This document shows, one piece after another, positions 9,070-18,983 of a stretch of 64,000 nucleotides of DNA (positions are counted from its first letter, which is position 1; every line of letters starts with the position of its first letter). Below the pieces are notes generated by a model, which was not told where the DNA came from, did no database searches, and saw only the letters and a list, made by a program, of their open reading frames with translations. The stretch spans positions 124,001-188,000 of the forward strand of contig NZ_CZQA01000001.1 in the NCBI RefSeq assembly GCF_001458735.1, read 5' to 3'. A program made the position numbers and the translations under genes. The DNA is from Candidatus Nitrospira nitrosa. GTDB lineage: Bacteria > Nitrospirota > Nitrospiria > Nitrospirales > Nitrospiraceae.

Positions 9070-9215
9070 GTCGGAACACGTCAGCACCCACTCCCCGAAG
9101 ACACCTCACCCACCACTGAGCTTACCGCGAAGATCATCATTGAAAAATATGGGGAGAACCGGCTCGGCACCAGACCGTTTCATGATGAAACAAGCCGACT
9201 CCTGAACATGTCTTC
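9070..9215 (+). pseudogene. Decayed duplicate of the RNase HIII 3' end
   Basis: The reading frame gives SPTTELTAKIIIEKYGENRL followed by GT, aligned with SPAVELAAKMVIKKHGQDRL followed by GT of the intact enzyme about 800 bases upstream. The preceding LPEDT matches LPKGA. After that point similarity fades to FHDETSRLL against LHFKTTKAV. The N-terminal catalytic part is absent. An open frame 9019-9333 runs through it from a TTG but shows no ribosome site, so a remnant is more likely than a gene. Confidence 0.75.
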
Positions 9216-9363
9216 ACAACTTGCACATATCTCAGCGCATTCGCGGCCGCACTTCATACGACAGAGGATGAGACTAGCCGGAACGAGTCACATGAAGCAA
9301 AAGCCTCTTACCATCATGCCAAAAGGAGAGTAAGATCCTCCTACCGTTCTCAGTCGATGGACT

Positions 9364-11274
9364 ATGGCAGCCTCCCTTGACCATATTCACCCCGGCACCC
9401 CGATGGGTGCCAATCTGATTGCCGACGGCGCAACGTTCAGGGTCTGGGCTCCCAATGCCAGGACCGTTCACGTCATCGGGGAGTTCAACAACCGGCTTCG
9501 CACCGACGCCAGTTTGCTCACGCGCGATGAGTCAGGCCACTGGCGCGGATTCATTCCCGGGGTCAAGGATCGCCAGCGGTACCTGTTCTATATCATGGGA
9601 GAGGGCAGCGAGGGACCGAAACGCGATCCGTACGCCCGCGAGCTTGAGACCCCTTTCCCCAGTGAGTGTATCGTCCGTACGACCGATTTTCCCTGGCACG
9701 AGAACGGGTTCATCACACCACCCTTTCACGAGTTGGTGATCTACCAACTCCACGTCGGCACGTTCTTCACCCCGAACCTGCCTTATAAGGGCGGGACGTT
9801 TCTCGATGTCGCTCGCAAACTCCCCTACCTGACTGAGCTGGGCGTGACGGCCCTGCAGCTTCTGCCCATTCAGGAATTTCAAACCAGCTTCAGTCTGGGC
9901 TACAACGGCACCGACTATTTTTCACCGGAAATGGATTTCGCCGTAGTGGATGCCGAGCTGCCTCCATACGTCGCCGAACTGAACCGCTTACTCGACGCGA
10001 AGGGATTGCGCCGTTATCACGTCGCTGACTTGCGCGGGGAAATGAATCAACTCAAAGCCCTGGTGGATCTGGCCCATCTTCACGATCTCGCCGTCATCCT
10101 TGACGTGGTCTACAATCATGCGGGCGGCGAATTCGGAGACCAGAGCCTCTACTTCTTTGATCGCCAACATCCGGCAGGAGGACACCGGCACTCGCTGTAT
10201 TTTTCCGACAAGGGCCATGCAGGCGGGCTCGTGTTCGATTACGCCGAACCAGAGGTGCGTGATTTTTTGATTCAGAATGCCAAGTTCTTTGTCGACGAAT
10301 ATCGAGTCGACGGCTTTCGCTATGATCAGGTCAGCGTGATCGACCATGATGGTGCGCCTCATGGTTGGCGATTCTGCCAGGACCTCACCTCCACGCTGCA
10401 CGCGCATCGACCTTCAGTCTTGCATCACGCCGAGTATTGGGACGTGAATCCCTATGTAGTGAAGCCAGCCCCGGAAGGGGCCGGATTCGATATGACCCTC
10501 ACTGACGGTTTCCGTATCGCGATCCGCAACACGATCGAGAACGCAAGCCTACCGGATGACCGTCCGCTCGACATGACGGGACTCGCACAGGCTCTCTGGC
10601 CTGAAGGGTTTCGTGAGCAGTGGCGTTTCGTGCAGGGTCCGGAAAATCACGACATCGTCTATCGAGAGCGGGAGCAGCGCATTGCTCGACTTGGTGATTC
10701 GTCCAATCCCCGTTCCTGGTACGGAAGGAGCCGCTCTCGTATAGCAACAGGCCTCAGCCTGACGGCTCCGGGGATTCCGATGCTGTTCATGGGCCAGGAA
10801 TTTCTAGAAGACAAACAGTGGGCGGACGATTTCGTGTCCCACCATGATCTGCTCCTCTACTGGGCAGGCCTGGATCAGGGCGACAAGCAGATGCTGGACC
10901 ACGTGCGGTTCGTCAGAGAGTTGCTCGCCCTTCGGCGCCAATTACCCGGGTTGCGCGGACAAGGCTTTCGTGTGGTGCATGTGCATGATCAGAACCGTGT
11001 GCTGTCATTCCATCGCTGGGCCGAGGGTGAAGGTCACGACGCAATCGTGGTCGTGCACCTGTCGCCCTTCCATCGGTTCGAATATCGTATCGGCTTCCCC
11101 TCCAGCGGAGAATGGCGCGAAGCGTTCAACAGCGACGTGTATGAGAACTGGGTCAATCCAAGCGTGGTCGGCAACGGCGGACGAGTGGCCGCGGATCCAC
11201 AGCCCTTGCATGGCTTCGACTCTTCTGCAGCTCTTATCCTTCCAGCCAACAGCATCCTGGTCTTCACTCGATAA
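9364..11274 (+). CDS. GH13 alpha-glucan enzyme (branching-enzyme or trehalohydrolase-like)
   Basis: 636 residues. An N-terminal CBM48-type beta domain (GATFRVWAPNARTVHVIGEF, about 18-37) precedes a GH13 barrel. Conserved regions: I as ILDVVYNHAGG, II as VDGFRYDQVSV with the nucleophile aspartate, III as HHAEYWD with the acid/base glutamate, IV as GPENHDIVY. A C-terminal all-beta domain closes the protein. The domain order fits glycogen branching enzyme or maltooligosyltrehalose trehalohydrolase, but regions I, II and IV are not the standard form of either, so substrate is left open. No strong ribosome site is seen at the ATG. No other glycogen or trehalose gene is in the window. Confidence 0.85.
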   Translation: MAASLDHIHPGTPMGANLIADGATFRVWAPNARTVHVIGEFNNRLRTDASLLTRDESGHWRGFIPGVKDRQRYLFYIMGEGSEGPKRDPYARELETPFPSECIVRTTDFPWHENGFITPPFHELVIYQLHVGTFFTPNLPYKGGTFLDVARKLPYLTELGVTALQLLPIQEFQTSFSLGYNGTDYFSPEMDFAVVDAELPPYVAELNRLLDAKGLRRYHVADLRGEMNQLKALVDLAHLHDLAVILDVVYNHAGGEFGDQSLYFFDRQHPAGGHRHSLYFSDKGHAGGLVFDYAEPEVRDFLIQNAKFFVDEYRVDGFRYDQVSVIDHDGAPHGWRFCQDLTSTLHAHRPSVLHHAEYWDVNPYVVKPAPEGAGFDMTLTDGFRIAIRNTIENASLPDDRPLDMTGLAQALWPEGFREQWRFVQGPENHDIVYREREQRIARLGDSSNPRSWYGRSRSRIATGLSLTAPGIPMLFMGQEFLEDKQWADDFVSHHDLLLYWAGLDQGDKQMLDHVRFVRELLALRRQLPGLRGQGFRVVHVHDQNRVLSFHRWAEGEGHDAIVVVHLSPFHRFEYRIGFPSSGEWREAFNSDVYENWVNPSVVGNGGRVAADPQPLHGFDSSAALILPANSILVFTR

Positions 11275-11504
11275 CGCGGTTCAAGATATTGCTTCTCTTT
11301 TCCTCGGGCATCTTACACAAGAGACAAAGCGGATCGAAGAATCGTTGCGTTTATTGCGGCACCGTGATCCTGCTCTTGCAATCAACCTAGCCTTGCCGAT
11401 TATGGATTTATCCCATGAACTGGAGTCAGGACCGACCTCATATCGCTGTGGCACAGGAGGGTCGATGCCTTAGGATCCCGTTCCTGAAAGGCTAGAACCT
11501 ATTC

Positions 11505-12281
11505 TTAGACCGACTCCCCCACTTCCATATCCGCTTTTCTCGCTTCACTGAGGGCCGAAGCGGATTCTTTCGCTGGCTCGCCTTCCCAGTAGAGAATCCG
11601 CCTACAATAGGGGCAGAGGTGGAGATCATCTGATCGCCTCACCTGGGCGATGAGCTGGGGTGGGATCTGTAAGCGACACCCGACACACATACCATCACGG
11701 ACTGCGGCCAAGGGCTGATCCCTTCTGGTGGCCTTCACCTGATTGTACCGGTCCAGGAGGCTCTTCTCCACTTTCCCAGCCGCGTCTCGATAGTCGGCTT
11801 CCAGTCGTGCCAGTTCTTTCGCCAGCTCCTTGTCCTGCTTGTCCAACTCCTGTTTTTCCTGACTGAACACACTGTCCTGCGCTTGTTTTTTCTCCTGCAG
11901 CGCCTTGGCGACCTTTTGGAGTTCATCGATCTTTTCCATCGCCAGCAAAATCTTTTCCTCAAACTCGCCCCGCTTTTTATTCGCCAATTCGAGCTCAAAC
12001 AAATGTGCCTGATACTCTTTGTTGGTCTTCAGACTCGCCGCATGTGATTTCATCTTCTCCGTCTGCACTTCGTGCATTTCGAGATCCTTCTCATGCGCGC
12101 GTCGTTCCTTGGTAGCCGCATCGACTGCGGCTTTTGTATCAGTCAGGGCCTGGGATAGTTCTCGAAGCGGAGTTTCGGCCACGTGGAGACGTTCGGGGAT
12201 TTTTCTTCGAATCTCCGTGATCTCCATGATCCGGAGATCCAGTTTTTGCAATTCGATGAGCGGGGACAGTTTCTGATTCAC
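11505..12281 (-). CDS. Coiled-coil protein with C-terminal C4 zinc ribbon (CdsZ/DUF164 family)
   Basis: 258 residues. About the first 180 form a long antiparallel coiled coil (charged heptads from LIELQKLDLRIMEITEIRRK on). The C-terminal domain has two Cys pairs, CVGCRLQI and CPYCRRIL, about 25 residues apart, the zinc ribbon of this family. Family members are structural or adaptor proteins; nucleic-acid binding has been suggested for some. Translation starts at a GTG at 12281 with AAGGA upstream. It lies just downstream of tRNA-Ile2 and rpoD on the same strand. Confidence 0.85.
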   Translation of the reverse strand: MNQKLSPLIELQKLDLRIMEITEIRRKIPERLHVAETPLRELSQALTDTKAAVDAATKERRAHEKDLEMHEVQTEKMKSHAASLKTNKEYQAHLFELELANKKRGEFEEKILLAMEKIDELQKVAKALQEKKQAQDSVFSQEKQELDKQDKELAKELARLEADYRDAAGKVEKSLLDRYNQVKATRRDQPLAAVRDGMCVGCRLQIPPQLIAQVRRSDDLHLCPYCRRILYWEGEPAKESASALSEARKADMEVGESV

Positions 12282-12334
12282 CGTATCCTTTCCATCAGTG
12301 CCGAAGCACTCAAGGCGCGAGTAATATCTCCGGC

Positions 12335-12411
12335 TGGTGGGCCCACTAGGACTTGAACCTAGGACCAGCTGATTATGAGTCAGCCGCTCTAACCACCTGA
12401 GCTATGGGCCC
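12335..12411 (-). tRNA. tRNA with CAT anticodon, most likely tRNA-Ile2 (lysidine type)
   Basis: 77 bases including an encoded CCA. Acceptor GGGCCCA/TGGGCCC; anticodon arm GCTGACTCATAATCAGC with anticodon CAT at 12377-12375. The GGGCC acceptor and Ile-like body point to the isoleucine tRNA whose C34 becomes lysidine and reads AUA, rather than elongator tRNA-Met. This identity is inferred; the anticodon is certain. Confidence 0.93.
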
Positions 12412-12566
12412 TCTTCGGAATGGTCAAAACCAGGATGAGGTCTGGTATAGGAAATGGCCTCGACAGTTCTCCTCACGCCCTCTTCTTGACCTGAGCCTCA
12501 GCTTGGAGCGGATTCTAGGCCGACCCTCCGAACGGAGTCAAATCAGGCCTCCGTGAGTCCGATCGT

Positions 12567-14381
12567 CTACAAACTCTCGACAAAACTCCGCAGCTTCTTA
12601 CTGCGGCTCGGATGTCGCAACTTTCTGAGGGCTTTGGCCTCGATCTGCCGGATACGCTCACGCGTCACTTCAAAGTCCTGACCGACTTCTTCCAAGGTAT
12701 GGTCGGTTGCTTCCCCGATCCCAAACCGTTTGCGCAGGACCTTTTCCTCACGTGGCGTCAAGGTTTCTAATGCGCTGTTGATCTGCCGTTGCAAATCGTA
12801 GCGAATGGCCGCTTCCAGCGGTGACACGGCCTTCTTATCTTCGATGAAATCGCCCAGATGGCTGTCTTCTTCTTCTCCGATCGGTGTTTCGAGCGAAATA
12901 GGCTCACGGGCAATTTTGAGGATCTTTCTGACTTTGTCCAACGGCAGATCCATCCGTTCGGCGATTTCTTCCGGCAAGGGTTCTCGTCCCAGTTTTTGCA
13001 CGAGATGCCGAGACGTGCGGATCAGTTTATTGATCGTTTCAATCATATGCACCGGGATCCGGATCGTACGGGCCTGGTCAGCGATTGCCCGAGTGATCGC
13101 CTGCCGGATCCACCACGTCGCGTACGTGCTGAACTTGTACCCGCGCTTATATTCAAATTTGTCTACCGCCTTCATGAGCCCGATATTGCCTTCTTGAATC
13201 AAATCGAGAAATTGAAGGCCACGGTTCGTATACTTCTTGGCGATACTGACGACAAGCCGCAGATTCGCCTCGACCAACTCCGCCTTTCCGCGCTTGACCT
13301 TCTCCTCCGCGACATCAAGATGCTTGACCGCGTCCTTGATTTCTTCAGCAGGGACCAACGCTTCTTCGGCCTCCAGCTGCCGAACTCGTGCCTTGGCGGC
13401 TTGGTACACCTTGCGAATCTCCAGCAAGGCCTCCTCCGACACGCCGGTCTTCCGCTTCACCGCCAGAAAATCCTGGCGGCTGCGGCACATCTTCCTCAAT
13501 AACTCTGCTCCGGTCTCGCCACCAACCCCAATACGCCGCTGACAGCTGACCGCCTCTCGCTCGGCCACTCGAATTTGGATGGCAAGCTCGCGGACCCGTT
13601 GCACCATCCGCTCTTTCAGCACCCCATGGAGGTTGACTGATTCGATCTTGTTCACCACCTGCTGACGGACGGCTTCAAACTGTTTCTTAAACTTCTTCTG
13701 CTTCGCCTGATCGTTCCCGAGATGTTTTCCCTTCTCCGCCAAGGCCTTGAGCGCGAGGGAGACTTTCCGTACCGAGTTCAACGCATCGAGCGTCTTGACT
13801 CGGAGTTCCTCGTAATCACGTTCGACCGGTTGCTGCTCTTCTTCAAAATCCTCTTCTGTCTCTTGCACGGGAACGATTTCGCGGACATCGATTTTTCCAT
13901 TCTTCAGCTGATCCCTGAGCGCCAAGACAAACTCAATCGTCATCGGCATCCCGTAGATCACGGACGCAATATCAAATTTCCCCTCTTCAATCCGTTTGGC
14001 GATCTCGATTTCACCTTCTCGGCTCAAGAGCGCTACACTGCCCATTTCCTTGAGGTAGAGGCGCACAGGATCATCCGTGCGACTCAATGCTCCTGGCGTC
14101 AAATCGATCGCCTTATCGTTGTCGTCCTCTGAATCCGACTCCACCTCTTCGCCTTCTTCCCCCCCCTCACCATCGCCTCGCTTTGAAACCCGTTCTCCCT
14201 CCGTCGCTTCGACGATCTCGATGTCCATCTCACCAAACATCGCCATGATGCTGCCAAACTGATCGGATGAGACCACTTCAGCCGGCAAGGTGCTGTTGAG
14301 CTCGTCATACGTCAGGAAGCCTTTTTCCTTCCCGATTGAGATCAGCTTCTTCACCTCGCCCAATAACTCTTGTTTCGACAT
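12567..14381 (-). CDS. rpoD: Primary sigma factor (sigma-70)
   Basis: Housekeeping promoter-recognition subunit of RNA polymerase. Region 1.1 (about 1-80) is followed by an acidic linker, the non-conserved region with coiled coils, region 2 with the core-binding [20 protein letters not shown] and the melting segment [18 protein letters not shown], region 3, and region 4.2 with [20 protein letters not shown]. Length 604. The ATG lies two bases after the dnaG stop, so dnaG and rpoD form the usual macromolecular-synthesis pair, without rpsU. Promoters seen in this window match the sigma-70 consensus it should read. Confidence 0.97.
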   Translation of the reverse strand: MSKQELLGEVKKLISIGKEKGFLTYDELNSTLPAEVVSSDQFGSIMAMFGEMDIEIVEATEGERVSKRGDGEGGEEGEEVESDSEDDNDKAIDLTPGALSRTDDPVRLYLKEMGSVALLSREGEIEIAKRIEEGKFDIASVIYGMPMTIEFVLALRDQLKNGKIDVREIVPVQETEEDFEEEQQPVERDYEELRVKTLDALNSVRKVSLALKALAEKGKHLGNDQAKQKKFKKQFEAVRQQVVNKIESVNLHGVLKERMVQRVRELAIQIRVAEREAVSCQRRIGVGGETGAELLRKMCRSRQDFLAVKRKTGVSEEALLEIRKVYQAAKARVRQLEAEEALVPAEEIKDAVKHLDVAEEKVKRGKAELVEANLRLVVSIAKKYTNRGLQFLDLIQEGNIGLMKAVDKFEYKRGYKFSTYATWWIRQAITRAIADQARTIRIPVHMIETINKLIRTSRHLVQKLGREPLPEEIAERMDLPLDKVRKILKIAREPISLETPIGEEEDSHLGDFIEDKKAVSPLEAAIRYDLQRQINSALETLTPREEKVLRKRFGIGEATDHTLEEVGQDFEVTRERIRQIEAKALRKLRHPSRSKKLRSFVESL

Positions 14382-14383
14382 GA

Positions 14384-16207
14384 CTACTCCTTCACCAAGG
14401 TCACCACGCCAGCGCCCAGCGTGCCGGCTTTCCGCATCCGCACTTCATTAATCTGCACGTTCAAGCTGCCCGCTTCATCCGCTCGGCCTTCACGTTCAGC
14501 CGTTTTGAGTCGTTCGATAAGATCCCGCAACGCATGCTCCGTCCGCTTACGATCAAGCGTATCCAGACAGGCCTGGACATGGGCCGGAACATCATCGAAA
14601 TAATCCTCACGCATGGACAATTCCGTCGCCAACCCACCACACTCAGGATCTTCCGTCGCTTCATCCAAGACCGCTCTCAGGCTGATACGTCCTTCGCGAT
14701 CCACATGCGTGAGGGCAATCGAGATCAGCTTTCGTCCGGAGGCTAGGGTAAACGATTCTGGCTTCAGACGTCGCACATCAGCAGCAGACAATTTCCCTTG
14801 CAGCAAGAGAAGCAGAAGATCTCTTTCTTCGGGCAATCCTTTAAACTGCGTCGTCAGAGAAATCCCCCGTGGGAATTGTACGCGCGGTGGGACAACCCCA
14901 GGCTTCGGTTGAGCCGCCAGCGCCGGATACCGCTCAATCAGCCGAGCCTCGCTGATTCTCAGCCGTTCAGCGACAACTCTCATCCGCTCCTGCCGCTCAA
15001 TCGGATGCTCACTCCTCTGCAGAATTCGCAGGACTTCATCGACACTTCGAATACGGCTCTCAAGCGAACCGGGATCAGCTTGATCGATCGTGTAGTTCAA
15101 TGCATAGTCCAACAGACTTGGCGCCCCCGCTTCTAACTGAGCAAATGCATCGGCACCAGCTCTCCGGATAAACGTATCCGGATCCTCTCCCGCAGGGAGC
15201 GTGACAACCTTGACACTTAAACCGCTGTTGACAAAAAGATCCAATCCGCGCAGTGCCGCCCTCACCCCGGCTGCGTCCGGGTCAAAGAGCAACACGATTC
15301 GCTCGGCAAATCGCCGTAGCGCCTGCACATGCTCAGCAGTCAGGGTCGTCCCTAAGGTCGCCACGGTATGGGTCAGTCCGGCCTGGTGGAGCGCGATGGC
15401 ATCGAAATAGCCTTCGACAACGATCACCGTCTTGGTCCGAACAATGGCTTCCCGCGCCTGTTCGAAGGCAAATAGCGTTTGCCCCTTTTTAAACAGTGGG
15501 GTATCTGGCGAATTCAGATATTTGGGCATGCCGTCGCCCAACACGCGACCGCCGAACCCCACTACACGCCTGCGCAGGTCGGTGATGGTGAACATGAGCC
15601 GCTGATGAAACTTGTCATAATATCCGTTTCCGTTTGCTCGTGGAGTGATGAGCCCGGCCGTTACACTGTCGCTGGCCGAAAACCCTTTCCGGGCGAGGAA
15701 CTTACAGAGTCCTTCCCAATCGGAGGAGGACACACCGAGCCTGAACATCTCCACGGTTGCTTGTTGGATTCCCCGCCTGACGAGATACTCACGGGCCGTT
15801 GCTCCAAGCTGTGGATCGCGAAGGTTCGATTGGAACCACGTCAGCGCAGCCTGGTTCATCTCTTCGATGCGATGCGCCTGTCCGCGCTGTCCTCGTTCCG
15901 CAGGCGACTCTTCCACGGCAATGCCCACCTTGTCCCCGAGCTCACGCAGCACTTCAGGAAAGGTGGCGCCAGTCATCTTGCTCAGAAAGGCAAACACATC
16001 GCCCCCGGCCTTACAGCCGAAGCAGTAAAACATTTGTTTGGAGGAACTGACCGAAAATGATGGGCTCTTTTCCTGATGAAAGGGACATAGCCCCACCAGG
16101 TTCTGACCGGCCCGCCTCAAGGAGACATGCTGGCCTACGACATCCGCTATATCCACACGGTCTCGTATTCGATTCTTAATCTCGTCGGAAATCAGGCCTC
16201 GGCCCAC
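14384..16207 (-). CDS. dnaG: DNA primase
   Basis: Makes RNA primers at the replication fork together with DnaB helicase. The N-terminal CHC2 zinc finger reads CPFHQEK....[10 protein letters not shown] (about 40-65). The Toprim domain has [15 protein letters not shown] and the acidic [16 protein letters not shown]. The C-terminal part is the helicase-binding domain. The start is taken as the GTG at 16207 (product [11 protein letters not shown]...), which has GGAG six bases upstream; a GTG eleven codons earlier is also open. It is directly followed by rpoD. Confidence 0.95.
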   Translation of the reverse strand: MGRGLISDEIKNRIRDRVDIADVVGQHVSLRRAGQNLVGLCPFHQEKSPSFSVSSSKQMFYCFGCKAGGDVFAFLSKMTGATFPEVLRELGDKVGIAVEESPAERGQRGQAHRIEEMNQAALTWFQSNLRDPQLGATAREYLVRRGIQQATVEMFRLGVSSSDWEGLCKFLARKGFSASDSVTAGLITPRANGNGYYDKFHQRLMFTITDLRRRVVGFGGRVLGDGMPKYLNSPDTPLFKKGQTLFAFEQAREAIVRTKTVIVVEGYFDAIALHQAGLTHTVATLGTTLTAEHVQALRRFAERIVLLFDPDAAGVRAALRGLDLFVNSGLSVKVVTLPAGEDPDTFIRRAGADAFAQLEAGAPSLLDYALNYTIDQADPGSLESRIRSVDEVLRILQRSEHPIERQERMRVVAERLRISEARLIERYPALAAQPKPGVVPPRVQFPRGISLTTQFKGLPEERDLLLLLLQGKLSAADVRRLKPESFTLASGRKLISIALTHVDREGRISLRAVLDEATEDPECGGLATELSMREDYFDDVPAHVQACLDTLDRKRTEHALRDLIERLKTAEREGRADEAGSLNVQINEVRMRKAGTLGAGVVTLVKE

Positions 16208-16329
16208 GAGAGTCTCCACTCCTACGTTCCCGTCGCGCACGACCTGACGAGTTGGTTACTAAGTAATCGGAATAATCGACCGGTCAGATTAACAGACGAG
16301 TGGAAATCCTGTCAATTCGTCGTCTTCTC

Positions 16330-16674
16330 TCAGCCTGGAGGCCAGCCCATCTGTCGCCCACCCATGACATGAAAGTGAAGGTGGAACACGGTTTGCCCCC
16401 CCTCTCGTCCGGTATTGGCCACGAGGCGAAACCCTGAACCAGCCAGCCCTTTGTCGTTTGCGACCTTCCGACAAGTCAGCAGCAACCTCGCCAACAAGGT
16501 CTGATCTGCCTCACCCAAATCTTGGACTGAACCTACATGTCGTTTCGGTATCACCAACGTATGGACAGGCGCTTGGGGATGGATGTCGTCAAACGCCAGC
16601 GTGTCTGCATCTTCATGCACCAACTTTGCTGGAATCTTCTTTTCCACAATTTTACAAAACAGGCACTCGCTCAT
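16330..16674 (-). CDS. HIT-family nucleotide-binding hydrolase (HinT-like)
   Basis: 114 residues, the usual size of HinT purine nucleoside phosphoramidases. It begins MSECLFCKIVEKKIPAKLVH with the Cys pair found in many bacterial members, and ends with the histidine triad HLHFHVMGG. The ATG at 16674 has GGGAGG seven bases upstream. It follows hisIE on the same strand, a neighbourhood shared with other bacteria. A second HIT protein of another subgroup lies at 49081-49530. Confidence 0.92.
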   Translation of the reverse strand: MSECLFCKIVEKKIPAKLVHEDADTLAFDDIHPQAPVHTLVIPKRHVGSVQDLGEADQTLLARLLLTCRKVANDKGLAGSGFRLVANTGREGGQTVFHLHFHVMGGRQMGWPPG

Positions 16675-16738
16675 GTCGATGCCTCCCACCCACTCAACAT
16701 TCACTCCATCAGACCGATGCTCTTACAGACAATGCCAG

Positions 16739-17407
16739 CTACTTCTCTGACCGCAATCCGGATTTCCCAAATCTACGCCCCAGTTCTTCATAGATATCCT
16801 GCAAAGACAGGTCGTGGTACCCCAGAACCATGAGGGTGTGAAAAAAGAGGTCGGCCACTTCGTACACGATTTCCTCTCTTTTACCACCTTTCGACGCCAA
16901 CAATACCTCACCGGCCTCCTCCGCCACCTTTTTCAGGATCTTGTCGTGTCCGCCCTCGAACAGCTTCGTCGTGTAGGAACCGGCCTGGGGGTTGGAGCGA
17001 CGTTCTCGGATCGTCCGGAGAACACCCTCGAGAATTCCGCCAGACGCATCCTGTGAGCACGCTCCCAGTACCCCACCTGCTTCATCCAGACGAGAAAAGA
17101 AGCAAGCCCGTTCACCAGTGTGACAGGTTGGTCCGACTGGTTGGGCCTTGACTAGAATCGTGTCGCGGTCGCAGTCGATAAAGAGGTCCTTCACAGAAAG
17201 TCTATGGCCAGACGTCTCGCCTTTTTCCCACAGCTTGTTTCTGGAACGGCTCCAAAAATGGACGTTTCTGGTCGCAACCGTCTTGGCCAACGCCTCCTGA
17301 TTCATATACCCCAGCATCAACACGGTACCGTCTAGCCAATCCTGCACCACGGCAGGGAGCAAGCCCTGTTGATCGAATTTCAATTGGTCAGCCCTTGTCT
17401 GGCTCAT
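16739..17407 (-). CDS. hisI: Bifunctional phosphoribosyl-AMP cyclohydrolase / phosphoribosyl-ATP pyrophosphatase
   Basis: Carries out the second and third steps of histidine synthesis in one chain (HisIE type, 222 residues). The HisI half (1-115) has LMLGYMNQEALAKT, FWSRSRNKLWEKGETSGH and the zinc-binding cysteines in CDRDTILV and GPTCHTGERACFF. The HisE half (about 125-215) has PQAGSYTTKLFEGG and KVAEEAGEVLLAS with its metal-binding acidic residues. It starts four bases after the hisF stop. Confidence 0.95.
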   Translation of the reverse strand: MSQTRADQLKFDQQGLLPAVVQDWLDGTVLMLGYMNQEALAKTVATRNVHFWSRSRNKLWEKGETSGHRLSVKDLFIDCDRDTILVKAQPVGPTCHTGERACFFSRLDEAGGVLGACSQDASGGILEGVLRTIRERRSNPQAGSYTTKLFEGGHDKILKKVAEEAGEVLLASKGGKREEIVYEVADLFFHTLMVLGYHDLSLQDIYEELGRRFGKSGLRSEK

Positions 17408-17411
17408 CGAT

Positions 17412-18194
17412 TCACGCCACCTGAGCTATGTTGTCCGGCATACGGATCGGAACACCGCGCTCCCGCAAATAAGCCTTTGCTTGAGCAATCGTATAGGTCC
17501 GAAAATGAAAAATGGATGCAGCGAGGACGGCGTCCGCTTTCCCCTCCACGAACCCATTGTACAAATGCTCCAACGTTCCCACTCCACCCGAGGCGATCAC
17601 AGGAATCGACACTGCCCCAGACACCGTCGCCGTCAAGCCCAAATCGTATCCGGTTTGACGACCATCCTGATCCATGCTGGTCAGTAAAATTTCACCGGCA
17701 CCATACTGTTCCATTCGTGTCGCCCACGCAACGACATCTAGCCCGGTTGGTTTTCGACCGCCATGTGTAAAGATTTCCCACCGATCTGGCGCGACCGCTT
17801 TGGCATCGATCGCGACGACGATACACTGCGTCCCAAATCGCTGTGCGGCTTCTTGAACAAACTCAGGCCGCTGGACCGCTGCGGTATTGATGCTGACCTT
17901 ATCCGCTCCCGCATTCAACAAGGCGCGAATATCCTCGATCGTCCGCACCCCGCCACCGACCGTCACCGGCATGAAAACACAGGCCGCGGTCCGCTCAACG
18001 ACATCAAGAATCGTCTTTCGGTTCTCATGCGAGGCCGTAATGTCCAAAAAGCAAAGTTCGTCCGCGCCTTCGCGATCATACCCCATCGCGACTTCAACCG
18101 GATCTCCCGCATCACGAAGATTCACGAAGCTCACACCCTTCACCACACGCCCCTCTTTGACATCAAGACAGGGAATGATGCGTTTGGTCAACAT
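17412..18194 (-). CDS. hisF: Imidazole glycerol phosphate synthase, cyclase subunit
   Basis: TIM-barrel partner of HisH: uses ammonia from glutamine and PRFAR to form imidazole glycerol phosphate and AICAR. Typical start [20 protein letters not shown] with the catalytic Asp in CLDV; the second catalytic Asp is in [15 protein letters not shown]. Length 260 is normal. Lies between hisA and hisIE. Confidence 0.97.
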   Translation of the reverse strand: MLTKRIIPCLDVKEGRVVKGVSFVNLRDAGDPVEVAMGYDREGADELCFLDITASHENRKTILDVVERTAACVFMPVTVGGGVRTIEDIRALLNAGADKVSINTAAVQRPEFVQEAAQRFGTQCIVVAIDAKAVAPDRWEIFTHGGRKPTGLDVVAWATRMEQYGAGEILLTSMDQDGRQTGYDLGLTATVSGAVSIPVIASGGVGTLEHLYNGFVEGKADAVLAASIFHFRTYTIAQAKAYLRERGVPIRMPDNIAQVA

Positions 18195-18256
18195 AGAGAC
18201 TCGTGAACCAGAGACGTAAACGGTGAAACATTTGCATCCGAGAATCCTCTCGGGCC

Positions 18257-18982
18257 TTACACCTTACCGATGGACGCGACGGCAGATTGATAGTCAAGTT
18301 TGCCATCATATAATGCTTTACCCACAATGGCTCCCTCAATCCTTGACCCAAGCAAGCGCACCGCAAGAAGATCCTCGACACTACTGATCCCCCCTGACGC
18401 AATCACCGGAAAGGCCGAGGAGGCGACGACTTCTTGTAACGCCGTGAGATTCGGCCCGTTCAGCATGCCGTCCCTCGCAATATCCGTATAGATGACCGCC
18501 CCAATCGCCAGCCCGCGCACTTCATTTAATAGATCGATCGCCTTCGTCTCTGATACTGCCGTCCAGCCTTTCACCGCAACCTTGCCATCGCGTGCATCGA
18601 GGCCGAGCACGACTTGTCGAGGGAACTCACTACACGCCTGCTCAAGAAACGCCCGATCCATGAGTGCGGCGGTTCCCAAGACCACGCGGGATACTCCGGC
18701 CTTCAGGTAACGCCGGACGGTCTCGATTGTCCGAATTCCACCACCAACTTGAACATCAACGGTAACCGCCTTGCGTACCGCTTCGATCTGAGGCAAATTC
18801 TTCGGCTCACCACCGACCGCGCCATTCAAATCAACGACATGAATAAGGCCAGCTCCTCGCTGTTGCCAAGTTCTGGCAACCGCGACGATATCTTCCGAAT
18901 AGACCGTCTCCGCCGCCATGTCTCCCTGACGCAACCGCACACACCGTCCATCCTTCAAGTCAATCGCGGGGATAACTAGCAC
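18257..18982 (-). CDS. hisA: Phosphoribosylformimino-AICAR ribotide isomerase
   Basis: Fourth step of histidine synthesis, an Amadori isomerisation on a TIM barrel related to HisF. The chain begins [20 protein letters not shown] with the catalytic Asp, and the second Asp lies in [15 protein letters not shown]. The GTG at 18982 is chosen as start: it has AGAGGAG upstream and begins one base after the stop of the preceding lipoprotein gene. A TTG at 19006 would overlap that gene. Confidence 0.95.
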   Translation of the reverse strand: MLVIPAIDLKDGRCVRLRQGDMAAETVYSEDIVAVARTWQQRGAGLIHVVDLNGAVGGEPKNLPQIEAVRKAVTVDVQVGGGIRTIETVRRYLKAGVSRVVLGTAALMDRAFLEQACSEFPRQVVLGLDARDGKVAVKGWTAVSETKAIDLLNEVRGLAIGAVIYTDIARDGMLNGPNLTALQEVVASSAFPVIASGGISSVEDLLAVRLLGSRIEGAIVGKALYDGKLDYQSAVASIGKV

Positions 18983-18983
18983 C

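Noticed and set aside
9019-9333. Open frame of 104 codons as a real gene
   Set aside because: It begins at a TTG without ribosome site and its only recognisable part is a fragment of RNase HIII; called a remnant.
12335-12411. Calling the CAT tRNA initiator or elongator Met
   Set aside because: No initiator features (the 1-72 pair is G-C) and the acceptor stem GGGCCC is Ile-like; Ile2 is preferred though modification cannot be seen.
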